The notes under the pieces are model-generated. The model did not search any database. It saw only the letters and a list, made by a program, of their open reading frames with translations, and had not been told where the DNA came from. From Bacteroidales bacterium (GTDB lineage Bacteria > Bacteroidota > Bacteroidia > Bacteroidales > UBA4417): 64,000 bases of DNA. The DNA is taken from contig JADJHD010000007.1 of the NCBI GenBank assembly GCA_016707705.1, positions 211,905 to 275,904 of the forward strand. The letters run 5' to 3'. This document shows, one piece after another, positions 49,217 to 58,805 of the stretch. How positions within the stretch are numbered: position 1 is the stretch's first letter; every line of letters begins with the position of its first letter. Both the position numbers and the translations under genes were made by a program.

Positions 49217-50098
49217 CTAGAATTCGTAGCCGAAGCGTTTGAGCTTGAGTTCATCGGAGCGCCAGTCGTCGCTGACCTTTACACTGAGTTCAAGGTAGAC
49301 GCGGGCATCAATGAATTTCTCGATATCCTTGCGGGCAGCGGTGCCGAGTTTCTTGATGGCAGCACCCTGATGACCCAGGATAATAGCCTTTTGAGTCTCA
49401 CGCTCCACATAAATGGTGGCAGTGATAACGGTAATCTTGGGATCTTCACGGTATCCATCTACAACAACCTCCGCTGAATAGGGTACCTCTTTCTGGAACT
49501 GAAGGAATATTTTCTCTCGGATAATCTCCGAAATGAAAAACCTCAGCGGTCTGTCGGAGAGTTCATCATCCTTTGGAAAATAGGGAGGATTCTCGGGAAG
49601 CTGATCTATCACCTCCTGAACCACCTTCTCAATATTGAAATTCAATTTTGCTGATATCGGAATAATATGTGCATCAGGCAATTGCTCCTGCCATCCGGCA
49701 ATCTTTATCTGAACTTCTTCTGGAGTTACCAGATCAACTTTGTTGATTACAAAAATCAGCGGCTTTCCTGACAACTTGATCTTTTCAATTACTTCTTCCT
49801 CGAACTTGTTCTCCCCAACCTCAGTCAGATAAACAAACACATCCGCATCCTGCATAGCCGACTGAACAAACTTCATCATGGATTCATGCAGTTTGTAGTG
49901 TGGCTGCACAATTCCCGGTGTATCTGAGTATACAATCTGGTAATCTTCCCCATTCATAATCCCCAGTATGCGATGGCGGGTAGTCTGGGCCTTTGGTGTA
50001 ATAATGGACATTCTCTCGCCCATCAGCTGATTCATTAGTGTAGACTTCCCTACGTTGGGATGCCCTATTATATTGACGAAGCCTGATTTATGTGCCAT
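49217..50098 (-). CDS. era: GTPase Era
   Basis: 293 residues, normal for Era. GTPase motifs are GHPNVGKSTLMN (P-loop), TTRH in switch I, YSDTPGIV and NKVDL. The C-terminal KH domain is present (REKIFLQFQKEVPYSAEVVVDGY and ILGHQGAAIKKLGTAARKDIEKF, with the GxxG-type loop), which binds 16S rRNA near its 3' end. Era acts in 30S maturation. No rnc or other ribosome-assembly gene adjoins it here. A -7 box lies 261 bases upstream within repeat-rich DNA. Confidence 0.95.
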   Translation of the reverse strand: MAHKSGFVNIIGHPNVGKSTLMNQLMGERMSIITPKAQTTRHRILGIMNGEDYQIVYSDTPGIVQPHYKLHESMMKFVQSAMQDADVFVYLTEVGENKFEEEVIEKIKLSGKPLIFVINKVDLVTPEEVQIKIAGWQEQLPDAHIIPISAKLNFNIEKVVQEVIDQLPENPPYFPKDDELSDRPLRFFISEIIREKIFLQFQKEVPYSAEVVVDGYREDPKITVITATIYVERETQKAIILGHQGAAIKKLGTAARKDIEKFIDARVYLELSVKVSDDWRSDELKLKRFGYEF

Positions 50099-50322
50099 TA
50101 AGTTTATTTGTTGGTTATTTGTTTGTTGGGTCAGATTGTTCGGGGTTCGGAGTTTGGGGTTTCAATGGGTAGATTCCTGCAAGGAGGAGTTATTGGTTGT
50201 TGTTAGTTGTTAGTAGCGGTTGTTTGGGGTTTTGGTTCTAAGTGCTGCTTAGTGCCTTAGTGGTACTTTAATTTTGCAGGTAGCAATTATCAGAACACAG
50301 ATCTTCACAGATTTCATTTTCA

Positions 50323-50338
50323 TCCGCCAGCCGGCGGA
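50323..50338. repeat. Dispersed palindrome, variant TCCGCCAGCCGGCGGA
   Basis: One mismatch from a perfect 16-base palindrome. It lies 21 bases from the era -7 box. Confidence 0.75.
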
Positions 50339-50358
50339 CAAAATCCTTCAATTTTTTG

Positions 50359-50366
50359 CAAAGGTA
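50359..50366 (-). promoter_or_regulatory. -7 box (TACCTTTG) candidate of era
   Basis: Minus-strand TACCTTTG followed by CAAAA, 261 bases before the era start. The long leader makes it a moderate candidate. Confidence 0.4.
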
Positions 50367-50471
50367 CGGAGTTCCAATAGATTCAGCTATTGATAAACAA
50401 GAACAGAATTGAATGATTGGGATTTGGGGGCCAGAGAGCTTCTGGATTTAGGGGTAGTAGGCACAAAGTTG

Positions 50472-50819
50472 GGTCAGACAATGGTCAGGCGATAGTCATA
50501 CAATAGTCAGGCGATGGTCAGACGATAGTCAAACAATAGTCATGCAATAGTCATGCAATGGTCAGGCAATGGTCAGGCGATGGTCAGGCGATGGTCAGGC
50601 AATGGTCAGGCGATGGTCAGGCGATGGTCAGGCGATGGTCAGGCGATGGTCAGGCGATGGTCAGGCGATGGTCAGGCGATGGTCAGACGATGGTCAGGCG
50701 ATGGTCAGGCAATGGTCAGGCGGTCAGGCGATGGTCAGGCAATAGTCAGGCGATGGTCAGGCGATGGTCAGGCAATAGTCATTCAATTGTCATTCAATTG
50801 TCATTCAATAGTCAGGCGG
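50472..50819. repeat. 11-bp tandem repeat array (consensus GGTCAGGCGAT), about 31 units
   Basis: About 348 bases of near-perfect 11-base units. The central units are almost identical, while units at both ends are degenerate (GTCATACAATA, GTCATTCAATT). One unit near 50720 is shortened by three bases. Because 11 is not a multiple of 3, every frame stays open and gives an 11-residue protein repeat; these frames have no start context and are not taken as genes. The remaining parts of the spacer 50099-51046 hold the era promoter region on the left and GATCAGCGAAAAT-type dispersed words at about 50840-50890 on the right. Confidence 0.9.
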
Positions 50820-51046
50820 TGGGTATGGAAGATTACTACTTTGATCAGCGAAAATTCAATTTTTTGATCAGCGAAAATCAGCGGGAAACCTTCGGGTGTC
50901 CGGCACAATCTCTCAACATTCTAATTAAAATTCCCACAAATCCAATGGGTAAATTTTCTTATTCTCATTCGCCTAATGGTGGACAAATTGCCTATTTTTC
51001 AAAATGTTTCGGGGATAAAAATGTATCTTGCAATTAATTCCAACGA

Positions 51047-51757
51047 ATGAAGGAACGATTTTACAATTTCCTGACGGTTCCAGCATATGCATTGCTGTAT
51101 ACTCAAACAACCCTGGTTGTATTGATAATACTGCCTTTTGCCTATCTCAGGATGAAAAAGACCTCGAAATATATTTTACGATTCTGGGCAAAATCGATTT
51201 TCTGGCTGATAGGGAAAAACCTTCGGGTGTATGGACTGGAAAATTATCATAATACACAGCGATATATTATTCTTGCTAATCATGCCAGCCTTTTTGATAT
51301 CATGGCAATTATGTCGTTTTACCCGGATGTGGCATGGATCGGACATGCAAGACTGATGAAAGTCCCAGTATTCAATCAGGTGCTGAAAATGATCGACTAT
51401 GTGCCGGTAAAGGGTGAATCTGCCAGAAACACCAAGAAAATATTGGACGATATCCTTCAAAAATCAAAAAGCAGCAGCATTGCCATTTTTCCAGAAGGGA
51501 CCAGAACGCTCGATGGCAGCATGAACAGCTTCTTCAGGGGATTTATCTATATACTGAGAGCTTCGGATGCGGATGTGCTTCCGGTGACACTGAACGGATT
51601 CTACTCCCTGAAACCGAAAAATCGCTTTCACATAAATTTCAGTGCCGATATAAGTGTGGTGATTAATAAACCCATTAATTCCAGTGAACTGAAAGCTAAG
51701 GCAGATGAAGATATAATCATCGAAATCAAACAAATCCTCGAATCAGGAAATCTTTAG
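51047..51757 (+). CDS. 1-acyl-sn-glycerol-3-phosphate acyltransferase (PlsC family)
   Basis: 236 residues with an N-terminal membrane segment (about 11-34). Acyltransferase motifs are NHASLFD (H-x4-D catalytic pair), the FPEGTRT substrate-binding block, and the VPVKGESARNTKK and VLPVTLNG blocks. It would transfer an acyl chain to lysophosphatidate to form phosphatidate at the inner membrane. A lipid kinase and a HAD phosphatase follow closely on the same strand, so the three probably form a phospholipid operon. Confidence 0.9.
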   Translation: MKERFYNFLTVPAYALLYTQTTLVVLIILPFAYLRMKKTSKYILRFWAKSIFWLIGKNLRVYGLENYHNTQRYIILANHASLFDIMAIMSFYPDVAWIGHARLMKVPVFNQVLKMIDYVPVKGESARNTKKILDDILQKSKSSSIAIFPEGTRTLDGSMNSFFRGFIYILRASDADVLPVTLNGFYSLKPKNRFHINFSADISVVINKPINSSELKAKADEDIIIEIKQILESGNL

Positions 51758-51792
51758 TCAGCGTGGCTGAAGATTATCCCAAACATCAACCT

Positions 51793-52725
51793 ATGGAGAA
51801 CAGAAAGAATAGTGAGTGGGTATTTATTATCAATCCGGCAGCGGGTGGTGGACATGCAGGAGCAATGAAGCCAAGGATTGAGGAGATGATTCAAAAATAC
51901 AAGGTTGATGCATCAGTGATAATGGCTGAAAAAATGGGTGATGTCGCACGATTAGCTTTACAGTATGCAGGCGATGGATCAAAGTATATCATTGGTGTTG
52001 GCGGTGATGGTACCTTCAATGAGCTAGCCTCTGCATTGCTTGATGAAGAAGGTGTAACACTGGGACTGATTCCTGCGGGAACCGGCAACGATTTTATTCA
52101 GATTCTGGGATTTCCTGATCATTTTGAGGAAGAGCATTGGAAAACTTTATTCGGGAAAAAGTCCATCAGAATGGATGTGGGAATGAGCAACAGCATGCCT
52201 TTCTTCAACGGAATGGGACTTGGATTTGATGCACAGGTGGCTGCCGAAAACTACACAGCTCCGGGAGAGGTAAAGAAGGGTGGGAAGAACAAGTACCTCT
52301 TTCACATTATCAAAACCATACTTTTTTACACAGAGAAAAGAATGTCGGTAATCTCTGCAGAAACAAAGCAGGATACTGATTGCTTTATCAATACTATTTC
52401 AATCGGAAGGCGCTTTGCAGGCAGCTTTTTCCTGACTCCAAAGGCAATTGCCAATGATGGCCTGTTGGATGTCTGCATGATTAAAAAGCTCTCCATTCCC
52501 GAGCGCTTTGGAATACTGCCAAAAGTGCCCAAGGGAGCCCATTTGCAGAACAAAAAAGTGCATTATTACCAAACCAGTAAGATAGAACTTGATTTCGGGA
52601 AGAAAGTCCCCTTTCACCTGGATGGCGAACTGCATTTTGCAAGTCATTTTGAGGTGAGCATTCTACCCTCGGCTATCAATGTCCTCTATAATCCGACGGG
52701 AAACCATTTTTTCAAGATTGATTAA
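51793..52725 (+). CDS. Diacylglycerol/lipid kinase family protein (YegS/DgkB-like)
   Basis: 310 residues from the ATG at 51793; a GTG at 51763 would add ten residues without conserved features. The kinase motifs are IINPAAGGGHAG, GVGGDGTFNELASALL (GGDGT nucleotide loop) and GLIPAGTGNDFIQILG. MGLGFDAQVA and the C-terminal PFHLDGE with the catalytic acid complete the family pattern. It phosphorylates diacylglycerol or a related lipid on the cytoplasmic face. It lies between plsC and the HAD phosphatase gene, consistent with phosphatidate recycling. Confidence 0.9.
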   Translation: MENRKNSEWVFIINPAAGGGHAGAMKPRIEEMIQKYKVDASVIMAEKMGDVARLALQYAGDGSKYIIGVGGDGTFNELASALLDEEGVTLGLIPAGTGNDFIQILGFPDHFEEEHWKTLFGKKSIRMDVGMSNSMPFFNGMGLGFDAQVAAENYTAPGEVKKGGKNKYLFHIIKTILFYTEKRMSVISAETKQDTDCFINTISIGRRFAGSFFLTPKAIANDGLLDVCMIKKLSIPERFGILPKVPKGAHLQNKKVHYYQTSKIELDFGKKVPFHLDGELHFASHFEVSILPSAINVLYNPTGNHFFKID

Positions 52726-52735
52726 GGGTTGAACA

Positions 52736-53385
52736 ATGAAATACATAGCTTTTTTCGATCTTGATCATACAATTCTGAGTGTCAACAGCGGGGAAGCCTT
52801 GCTGAAGAGGGGCTATGAAAAAGGACTGGTATCTGTCTGGAAACTAATCACTGCTTTACTTCTGACTTTAATATACAAGCTGCATCTTGTCGATCCCTTG
52901 AAGCTTATCGGGATTTCCGGAAAATGGCTGGCCAATGCATCTGTGGCTGAAATCGAAGCTTTATGCAATGAAATTGTCGAGAACGATCTAATTCCGAAGA
53001 TCCGGCCTGAAATGATTCGGGAGATCCAGCAGCACAGGGAAAATGGTGCAGAACTGGTGATGCTATCATCAGCATTAAGCACCATCTGTAATCCTTTGGC
53101 AAAGCATCTTCAACTGGACGCTGTGCTTTGTTCTGAACTCGAGGTGGAAAATCAGTATTATACCGGGCTTCCCAAAGGCGATTCTGCTTCCGGGAAGAGA
53201 AGCTTGTTCGCATGAAGCAATACCTGCAATCCCATAATTCAACACTTCAGGACACCTACTATTACGGTGATTCCATAGATGATCTTCCTGTTCTGCAAAC
53301 TGTGGGACATCCGGTTTGTGTGAGTCCGGACAGCAGGCTGAAGAAGACTGCAGTTGAGAGGGGTTGGGAGATTCAACGTATTTGA
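52736..53385 (+). CDS. HAD-IB family phosphatase, frameshifted at about 53176
   Basis: Two frames make one 216-residue protein. The first ends GLPKGDSASGKRSLFA; the second frame read through the same bases gives RFCFREEKLVRMKQYLQ, the usual continuation of this family (FCFxxGK). One base is missing in the AAAGG run at 53174-53178, and restoring it gives an exact codon count. HAD motifs are DLDHTIL (nucleophile D-x-D), SSALSTI and YYGDSIDDLPVL. An N-terminal hydrophobic stretch (about 35-50) suggests membrane association. HAD-IB enzymes include phosphoserine phosphatases and lipid phosphate phosphatases; position after plsC and the lipid kinase favours a phospholipid substrate. Confidence 0.8.
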
Positions 53386-53699
53386 GAACTGAGTGAGTAG
53401 CAGAACTATTATTCATTCAGTGAACAACTCCTTAACGAACTGTAAACTTTTGAGATTTCAATTTGCTGCTTGATCATTTATTGACACTATGTTTTCTTAC
53501 ACTCACTTTGATTCATTTATCTGACATTCAAAGCAATACAACAATATTATTCACTAGACTCAGAGTATTAAATGAATCCACTAATTGAAAAAGATATAGT
53601 ATTATAAGCATATTTCACATTAATTTACAAATAATAAGTGTTTTTCATACAAAATATGTGTTTTTCATGTATTTTTGTAGTAAGTTATTTTCATAAATC
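53386..53699. other. AT-rich spacer before the Fic gene
   Basis: No gene is seen. A -7 box TATTTTTG lies at 53670-53677, 23 bases before the Fic start. Four related direct repeats, GTGTTTTTCAT (53638, 53658) and GTTATTTTCAY (53684, 53714), flank the box and the start codon; they may be binding sites for a regulator. Confidence 0.45.
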
Positions 53700-55238
53700 A
53701 TGTATATAAATAAGTTATTTTCACAGGAGATAAGTGTTTTCCAGGGAAGAACCACCCCTGAACAAGGTAGTTTGGTAGGCTATGGAGCATTGATAAATAC
53801 GCTTAGGCTACCGCTTCCCTACCCAAGGAGATTAGCATTGATTAGTAAAAAGCATAGGCAATATATGTCAGATGGTTGGTTGGTCATGACACCCAGACAC
53901 CAGCCTGATGAATCACTTTATGGACAAATTGTATTTGCCCTGAAATATGAAGGTGTTAATCTATTGTTCTTCAAAAAGTTATTTGAGAGCATGAATTCCA
54001 GCGAAGTAGAGAACCTGATTTGTGAAGAGACACAAAGTCTTTATCGCAGGAAAATATGGTTTCTTTATGAATGGTTGATGCAGAAAAGGTTGAACTTCCC
54101 CGACTTAAAGGAAGGCAATTATGTCCATTTATTGGATGAGAAGCATCAGTATGCAAGTCCGATTAGCATCAACTCCACTCGTCATAGAATTAGAAACAAC
54201 CTCCCTGGCAATGTGGATTACTGCCCTCTGATCAATAAAACCAATAAACTCGAGCAATATATTTCTGGAAATCCTGATGAAAAGATCCTTGCACTTATCA
54301 AAGGATTACATAGCGATGTGCTTCTCAGAACATCTGCATTCCTATTATTGAAAGACTCTAAAGCATCCTTTACCATTGAAGGAGAGAACCCAACTCAAAA
54401 CAGGGCTGTGCGATGGGGGAAAGCTATTGGACAGGCAGGAAATGTCCCTCTCAGCAAGGAAGAACTGCTCAGGTTGCAACAAATTGTAATTGATGACTCT
54501 CGTTTTATCAAGATGGGATTTCGTAGTGAAGGTGGATTTATAGGGGAACATGACCGGATTACCGGCGAACCAATCCCGGATCATATATCCGCACGCTGGC
54601 AAGATTTGGACACATTGATTGAAGGCTTGATAAAATCTGCCAATCAAATGATTTCAGCTGCTTACCATCCAGTTCTGACAACCGCGCAGATTGCTTTTGG
54701 ATTTGTATATATTCACCCTTTTGTTGATGGCAACGGGAGATTGCACAGATACCTGATTCATCATATGCTTACTGCAATGAAGTACACCCCGCAGGGCATA
54801 GTTTTCCCGGTTTCCTCAGCTATTTTGGAAAAGATAATTGATTACCGCAAGGTTTTGGAATCCTATTCGCACCCTTTGCTTGATTTTATTCAATGGAGAA
54901 AGACTTCCGGCAACAATGTGGAGGTCCTGAATGACACTATTGATTATTACAGGTACATTGACTTAACAGAACAAGCGGAATTCCTGTTTGAATGTATTGA
55001 TTACACTATCAATAAAATCATTCCAGATGAAGTTGAGTATCTGCAAAAATATGACCTGATGAAAGATTGGCTGGATGATAACTTCCAGATGCCTGATAAA
55101 ACCATTGCCCTGCTAATTCGTTTTCTGTCGCAGAACAATGGTAAACTATCACGAAGAGCTCTTAACAAAGAGTTTTCAAAACTCACAGAACATGAGGCTT
55201 TGAAAATTGAAGAAGCATACAAGAAGTATTTTGACTGA
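53700..55238 (+). CDS. Fic-domain protein (probable AMP-transferase, self-inhibited)
   Basis: 512 residues. The Fic motif HPFVDGNGRLHRYL is complete, with the catalytic His and the phosphate-binding DGNGR. An inhibitory helix of the (S/T)-x-x-x-E-(G/N) form lies upstream, in ASFTIEGENP, so the active site would be blocked by its own Glu (class II Fic). The N-terminal 190 residues resemble the DUF4172/Fic_N extension, and the C-terminal 100 residues look like a winged-helix segment (FLSQNNGKLSRRALNKEFSK). Such proteins transfer AMP or a related group to protein hydroxyls. The gene lies in AT-rich DNA next to hicBA, suggesting an accessory region. The target is not known. Confidence 0.88.
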   Translation: MYINKLFSQEISVFQGRTTPEQGSLVGYGALINTLRLPLPYPRRLALISKKHRQYMSDGWLVMTPRHQPDESLYGQIVFALKYEGVNLLFFKKLFESMNSSEVENLICEETQSLYRRKIWFLYEWLMQKRLNFPDLKEGNYVHLLDEKHQYASPISINSTRHRIRNNLPGNVDYCPLINKTNKLEQYISGNPDEKILALIKGLHSDVLLRTSAFLLLKDSKASFTIEGENPTQNRAVRWGKAIGQAGNVPLSKEELLRLQQIVIDDSRFIKMGFRSEGGFIGEHDRITGEPIPDHISARWQDLDTLIEGLIKSANQMISAAYHPVLTTAQIAFGFVYIHPFVDGNGRLHRYLIHHMLTAMKYTPQGIVFPVSSAILEKIIDYRKVLESYSHPLLDFIQWRKTSGNNVEVLNDTIDYYRYIDLTEQAEFLFECIDYTINKIIPDEVEYLQKYDLMKDWLDDNFQMPDKTIALLIRFLSQNNGKLSRRALNKEFSKLTEHEALKIEEAYKKYFD

Positions 55239-55462
55239 TATCTGTTCTAAAGAATTCCTTTAACATGGTTCAGGGTTCTTACAAATGCAGATATTAGCAT
55301 AATTTCTATTTACCTGCTTTTCAAGAAAATGGATGCCATTCCTGATAAGATTCGGGCAGTATACCATTTATGTGGTTACTGAGAATTCAGTTATTTGGCA
55401 TCAGGAAAAAAACTTTTAAAGCTTTTAAATAACTAATAATTAACAGCCTGAATAAAAATGAT

Positions 55463-55648
55463 TTAACTCGAAGGAATATCCAATTGTTTACAAATTTTCT
55501 TGCACAATAAATTGGATAATTCCTGATGGCGGCCAACTGTAGCCTGTTTTCTGTTTTGCGGATTAACGTATATAGTGTGATTGGCTCCTTCTCTCAAAAG
55601 CTGGCACTTGTGGGCAGCTAAATGTTTCAGGAATTCTGCTCTTTTCAT
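55463..55648 (-). CDS. hicA: HicA-type mRNA interferase toxin
   Basis: 61 residues with the double-stranded RNA-binding-like HicA fold: FLKHLAAHKCQLLREGANHTIYVNP, where the His of GANHTIY is the catalytic residue, then VGRHQELSNLLCKKICKQL. It cleaves mRNA when free. Its ATG overlaps the antitoxin stop (TAATG on the minus strand), the usual translational coupling. The toxin frame is intact, while the antitoxin frame has a break (see 55648-55886). Confidence 0.87.
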   Translation of the reverse strand: MKRAEFLKHLAAHKCQLLREGANHTIYVNPQNRKQATVGRHQELSNLLCKKICKQLDIPSS

Positions 55649-55886
55649 TAGACAAGGTCCAGTTTCCTTCTTATAAACTTTTTCCCTTCATATGAGTTAA
55701 GTGTGCTTTCGCGGGCTTGAGTGATAACAAGTTCCAAAGCATCATTCAAATTCAACTTCAATTCCTGAATAGTTCTGCCTTGAGATATAACCTCCGGAAG
55801 TTCTTCCAATTGCCCAACATACCATCATCATCACTTTTCTCGATAATGGCTGTGAAATTGATATGCTTATACTTCTTTGGCTTCAT
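55648..55886 (-). CDS. hicB: HicB-type antitoxin, frameshifted at about 55820
   Basis: The minus strand reads MKPKKYKHINFTAIIEKSDDDG, then runs into another frame that stops early. With one T restored (GGT-TATG) it continues YVGQLEELPEVISQGRTIQEL and on to KFIRRKLDLV, and the total becomes 80 codons. EKSDDDGYVGQLEELPEVISQG is the standard HicB strand-loop pattern. It has no C-terminal DNA-binding domain, so regulation may be by the complex or absent. The gene precedes hicA (antitoxin first) and ends inside its start codon. If the break were real, the intact toxin would be unopposed, which favours a sequence error. Confidence 0.78.
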
Positions 55887-56120
55887 ACAATTTCATTTTA
55901 TACAAAAATACTAAATCTTGATTTAAAGTTCTCGATATTCGAATTCATGAAAACCAACTTAGAAAAATCAATCATGAATAATATTTACTATAACCCAGAT
56001 GATTCTCACTAATTCAATTCTGCTTGTAAAAATCACTGCACCAACTATTAGCGAATTAATATTTTCGGATCTAATTGAACATTTTTCATAGTTGTTTTGT
56101 TTAACAAAAAAGCAAAATCT

Positions 56121-57551
56121 ATGAACAAACTGACTACTACTCTCGCGATTGCATTTTTGCTGATCATAAACTATAGTTTTAGCCAGACTCTCGTTCATGG
56201 CGGCATTTATTCGAATACAACCTGGAGCCTTGCAAATAGTCCGTATGTGATGGACGGCAGCGTGGTTGTGTTTCCCGGAGTAACCCTGACCATTGAACCC
56301 GGTGTTGAGGTAAGGGTGAAGGAAAATGGATATTCAGGCGATCAGTACTATCTGGAAACCCGCGGAACCATTAAAATGATTGGCAAACCGGGAGCATTAA
56401 TCAGCTTCAGGGCTAATACAGCTGTTACGTCATCTTATTCCTGGATGGGAATTTTGGTGAAGAATTCTCAGGGCGGTGAACTTATCTACGATTATGCCAG
56501 CATCTCCAATGCATTGTATGCCATAAGATATGATTCCTTCATTCCGCGAGTCATCAATCTGAATCAGTGTGTTTTTAGTTATAACACCAATGCGCTTGGA
56601 GTTGGGGTCGCATTGCAGGCTGATAGCTGCAGTTTTGTTGGCAATCAGAATGCCGTTTATGGCTGGAGCATTTTTAAGCTGACCAACTGCGTTTTCGATG
56701 GAAATACGGAAGCATTGCCCGTTAATACCAGTGAACTGGAGGTTGAAAATTGCTCATTCATAAATAATACATCCGCTATTCGCATTGGCAATAACACAAA
56801 TGCTGGTGTACAGTTAAAGAATACCCTCTTCGACAATAATGGGATTGCCTTCGAGAATGCAAACAACGGCATCGTCGACTCATGTACGTTCACAAATAAC
56901 TTACTGGGAATTACCTATACCAATAATGTCCAAATCACGAATTCACTTTTCAGCAATAATCAAACTGCCCTGATGGCAGGCTGGGGAACTTTGGTCAGCA
57001 ATTGTGACATCAAGGATAATTCAACAGGCATTGCCATTGGTCCTCTGGAATATGGCCAGGCAGCCCCAACAATTGAGAACAATAGAATTTGTTCCAACAC
57101 AGCTTACAATATTGACAATCAGACAGATCTGAATATGTTTATCCCCACCAATTGCTTTTGTCTCTCCGACTCAACCGAAATTGAGGAAAAAATCCTGGAT
57201 GGTTACGATGACATTACAAAGGGGTTGATCAGCTATGCCATCTACGATACCAGCTGCAATATCATACTCAAGACTGTCAATAAACAACCCAATACTTCAG
57301 TAACTGAAAATCCCGGGAAAAAGAGCCTGGAAATCTATCCAAATCCTTTCACTGATTTCCTGAACATCAATAATACCGGCAAGTTTGTGAAAGCAGAAGT
57401 CCTGGATCTGAGAGGGAAACAGATTCTTGTCTTGCAGTTAACTGAAGGAATGAACAGGTTTGATTTATCTGGCGTGCCTGCCGGTGCCTATATTTTAAGA
57501 ATGAGCGGAAATGCAGAGCAAACAGAATACGCAAGAATCATTAAACGATAA
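56121..57551 (+). CDS. T9SS-secreted parallel beta-helix protein
   Basis: 476 residues from the ATG at 56121; the TTG at 56097 would add eight residues before the signal peptide. The signal peptide ends NYSFSQ, leaving Gln at the mature start. The body has repeated turns rich in N and S (LTNCVFDGNTEALPV, VENCSFINNTSAIRIGNN, LKNTLFDNNGIAFENANNG, VDSCTFTNNLLGITYTNN) typical of a right-handed beta-helix of about eight or nine coils. The type A sorting domain begins EIYPNPFTDFLNINNTG and ends YARIIKR. No polysaccharide-lyase catalytic set is visible. It is followed after 36 bases by another T9SS gene, probably in the same operon. Confidence 0.83.
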   Translation: MNKLTTTLAIAFLLIINYSFSQTLVHGGIYSNTTWSLANSPYVMDGSVVVFPGVTLTIEPGVEVRVKENGYSGDQYYLETRGTIKMIGKPGALISFRANTAVTSSYSWMGILVKNSQGGELIYDYASISNALYAIRYDSFIPRVINLNQCVFSYNTNALGVGVALQADSCSFVGNQNAVYGWSIFKLTNCVFDGNTEALPVNTSELEVENCSFINNTSAIRIGNNTNAGVQLKNTLFDNNGIAFENANNGIVDSCTFTNNLLGITYTNNVQITNSLFSNNQTALMAGWGTLVSNCDIKDNSTGIAIGPLEYGQAAPTIENNRICSNTAYNIDNQTDLNMFIPTNCFCLSDSTEIEEKILDGYDDITKGLISYAIYDTSCNIILKTVNKQPNTSVTENPGKKSLEIYPNPFTDFLNINNTGKFVKAEVLDLRGKQILVLQLTEGMNRFDLSGVPAGAYILRMSGNAEQTEYARIIKR

Positions 57552-57587
57552 ATATTAAACACATATTCACCCATAAAACAGAGAGCC

Positions 57588-58805
57588 ATGAAAAAGATAG
57601 TTATAATCCTTTCCGCGATACTTCTCACAAGTACAGTTCTCAAAGCCCAGATCAATCTTGTTGGAATAAGTTCCACTGCCAACGGAACCATAGAAGTTGT
57701 CAAATGGCAGGCTTTGGATCCATCCACCGAAACAAGATACCCTACAGGTTTGGATGCATACCTGTACGCTTCCTCAGTATTTGATGCCTACAGCAGCAAT
57801 TACTATCTAAGCGGAATATCGGCTGATACGGGAGTTTTGCTTGCTTTCAATACAGCATCAAATATTGCAGGCCTGCGTAGTTATAATACCTTCTCCAATG
57901 TTTGTGAAATCGATATGAGTACTGGCAAGATCTACACCCTGAGTTTAGATTCAATTGGCTATATCAGTGTAAATGAATATGATATCAATACCGGGACTGA
58001 GTCCTTACTGGGAATTATTGAGGAGCCAGGAGTAAATGGAATTTATACAGATGCAATCGGATTCGATTCCAATAACGGGCTTCTTTATTATTTAGGATCT
58101 GATGGTTCGCAATCCGTTTGCCTGTATGGCATCCCGGTTCGGAATCCAGTGTTCTCCTGGACAAAGACAATTGTGTTGCCAACAACTCCATACAACAATT
58201 TCACAAGTTTAAACTACGACAACGTCAACAATACACTTTACGCTTTTAACACACAATATGATTCGGCATTTAACTATACCGGTAACTGGGTGGTTGAAAT
58301 CAACACCACAAGCGGCGAGATCATTGAAAGAGGAGAGATTGTAGGATTCCCCTATTATATGGCGGGTTCCTCCTCATTTGACCAATACTCAGGCAGCTTT
58401 CTGCTGGTGGGATTCGACAACTTCTTCCAGGCAAAGATGATTGTATTCAACACTCTCGACAATACTTACACAACAGGATTTGTCCCTTCGTCGGTTTCTG
58501 AAATAGTTTGCGACAATTACTCCTTTGCCAAAAGCGCCTACAGCACCACTTCAATTCCGGAATCCAAATCAGCAGGATTTTCGATATTTCCTAATCCAGC
58601 AATCAGTAAATTCACTGTGAATACTGATGATTCAGAAGAAGTTTCAAATCTTAAGATCAGGGATATGAGTGGCAGGATATACCTTTCCATGGACATTCAG
58701 CATCCTGAAACAGAAATTTACACTGATCAGTTTGCTAAGGGATTATATGTGGTAACGGTGCAAAACAGCAAGGGAACAAAAAATCAAAAACTGATTATTC
58801 AGTAG
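57588..58805 (+). CDS. T9SS-secreted beta-propeller-like protein
   Basis: 405 residues. The signal peptide ends TVLKAQ (residue 20), leaving Gln at the mature start. The body, residues 25-315, has repeated strands such as SNVCEIDMSTGKIYTLSL, GFDSNNGLLYYLGS and SSFDQYSGSFLLVGFD, which suggest a six- or seven-bladed propeller. The C-terminal sorting domain is SIFPNPAISKFTVNTDD... MSGRIYLSMDIQ... and ends NQKLIIQ. No enzymatic motif was seen. It lies directly after the beta-helix protein gene on the same strand. Confidence 0.78.
   Translation: MKKIVIILSAILLTSTVLKAQINLVGISSTANGTIEVVKWQALDPSTETRYPTGLDAYLYASSVFDAYSSNYYLSGISADTGVLLAFNTASNIAGLRSYNTFSNVCEIDMSTGKIYTLSLDSIGYISVNEYDINTGTESLLGIIEEPGVNGIYTDAIGFDSNNGLLYYLGSDGSQSVCLYGIPVRNPVFSWTKTIVLPTTPYNNFTSLNYDNVNNTLYAFNTQYDSAFNYTGNWVVEINTTSGEIIERGEIVGFPYYMAGSSSFDQYSGSFLLVGFDNFFQAKMIVFNTLDNTYTTGFVPSSVSEIVCDNYSFAKSAYSTTSIPESKSAGFSIFPNPAISKFTVNTDDSEEVSNLKIRDMSGRIYLSMDIQHPETEIYTDQFAKGLYVVTVQNSKGTKNQKLIIQ

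Noticed and set aside
50553..51037. Two open frames giving an 11-residue protein repeat
   Set aside because: They arise because an 11-base repeat is open in all three frames. They have no promoter or conserved domain, and they end in unrelated spacer sequence.
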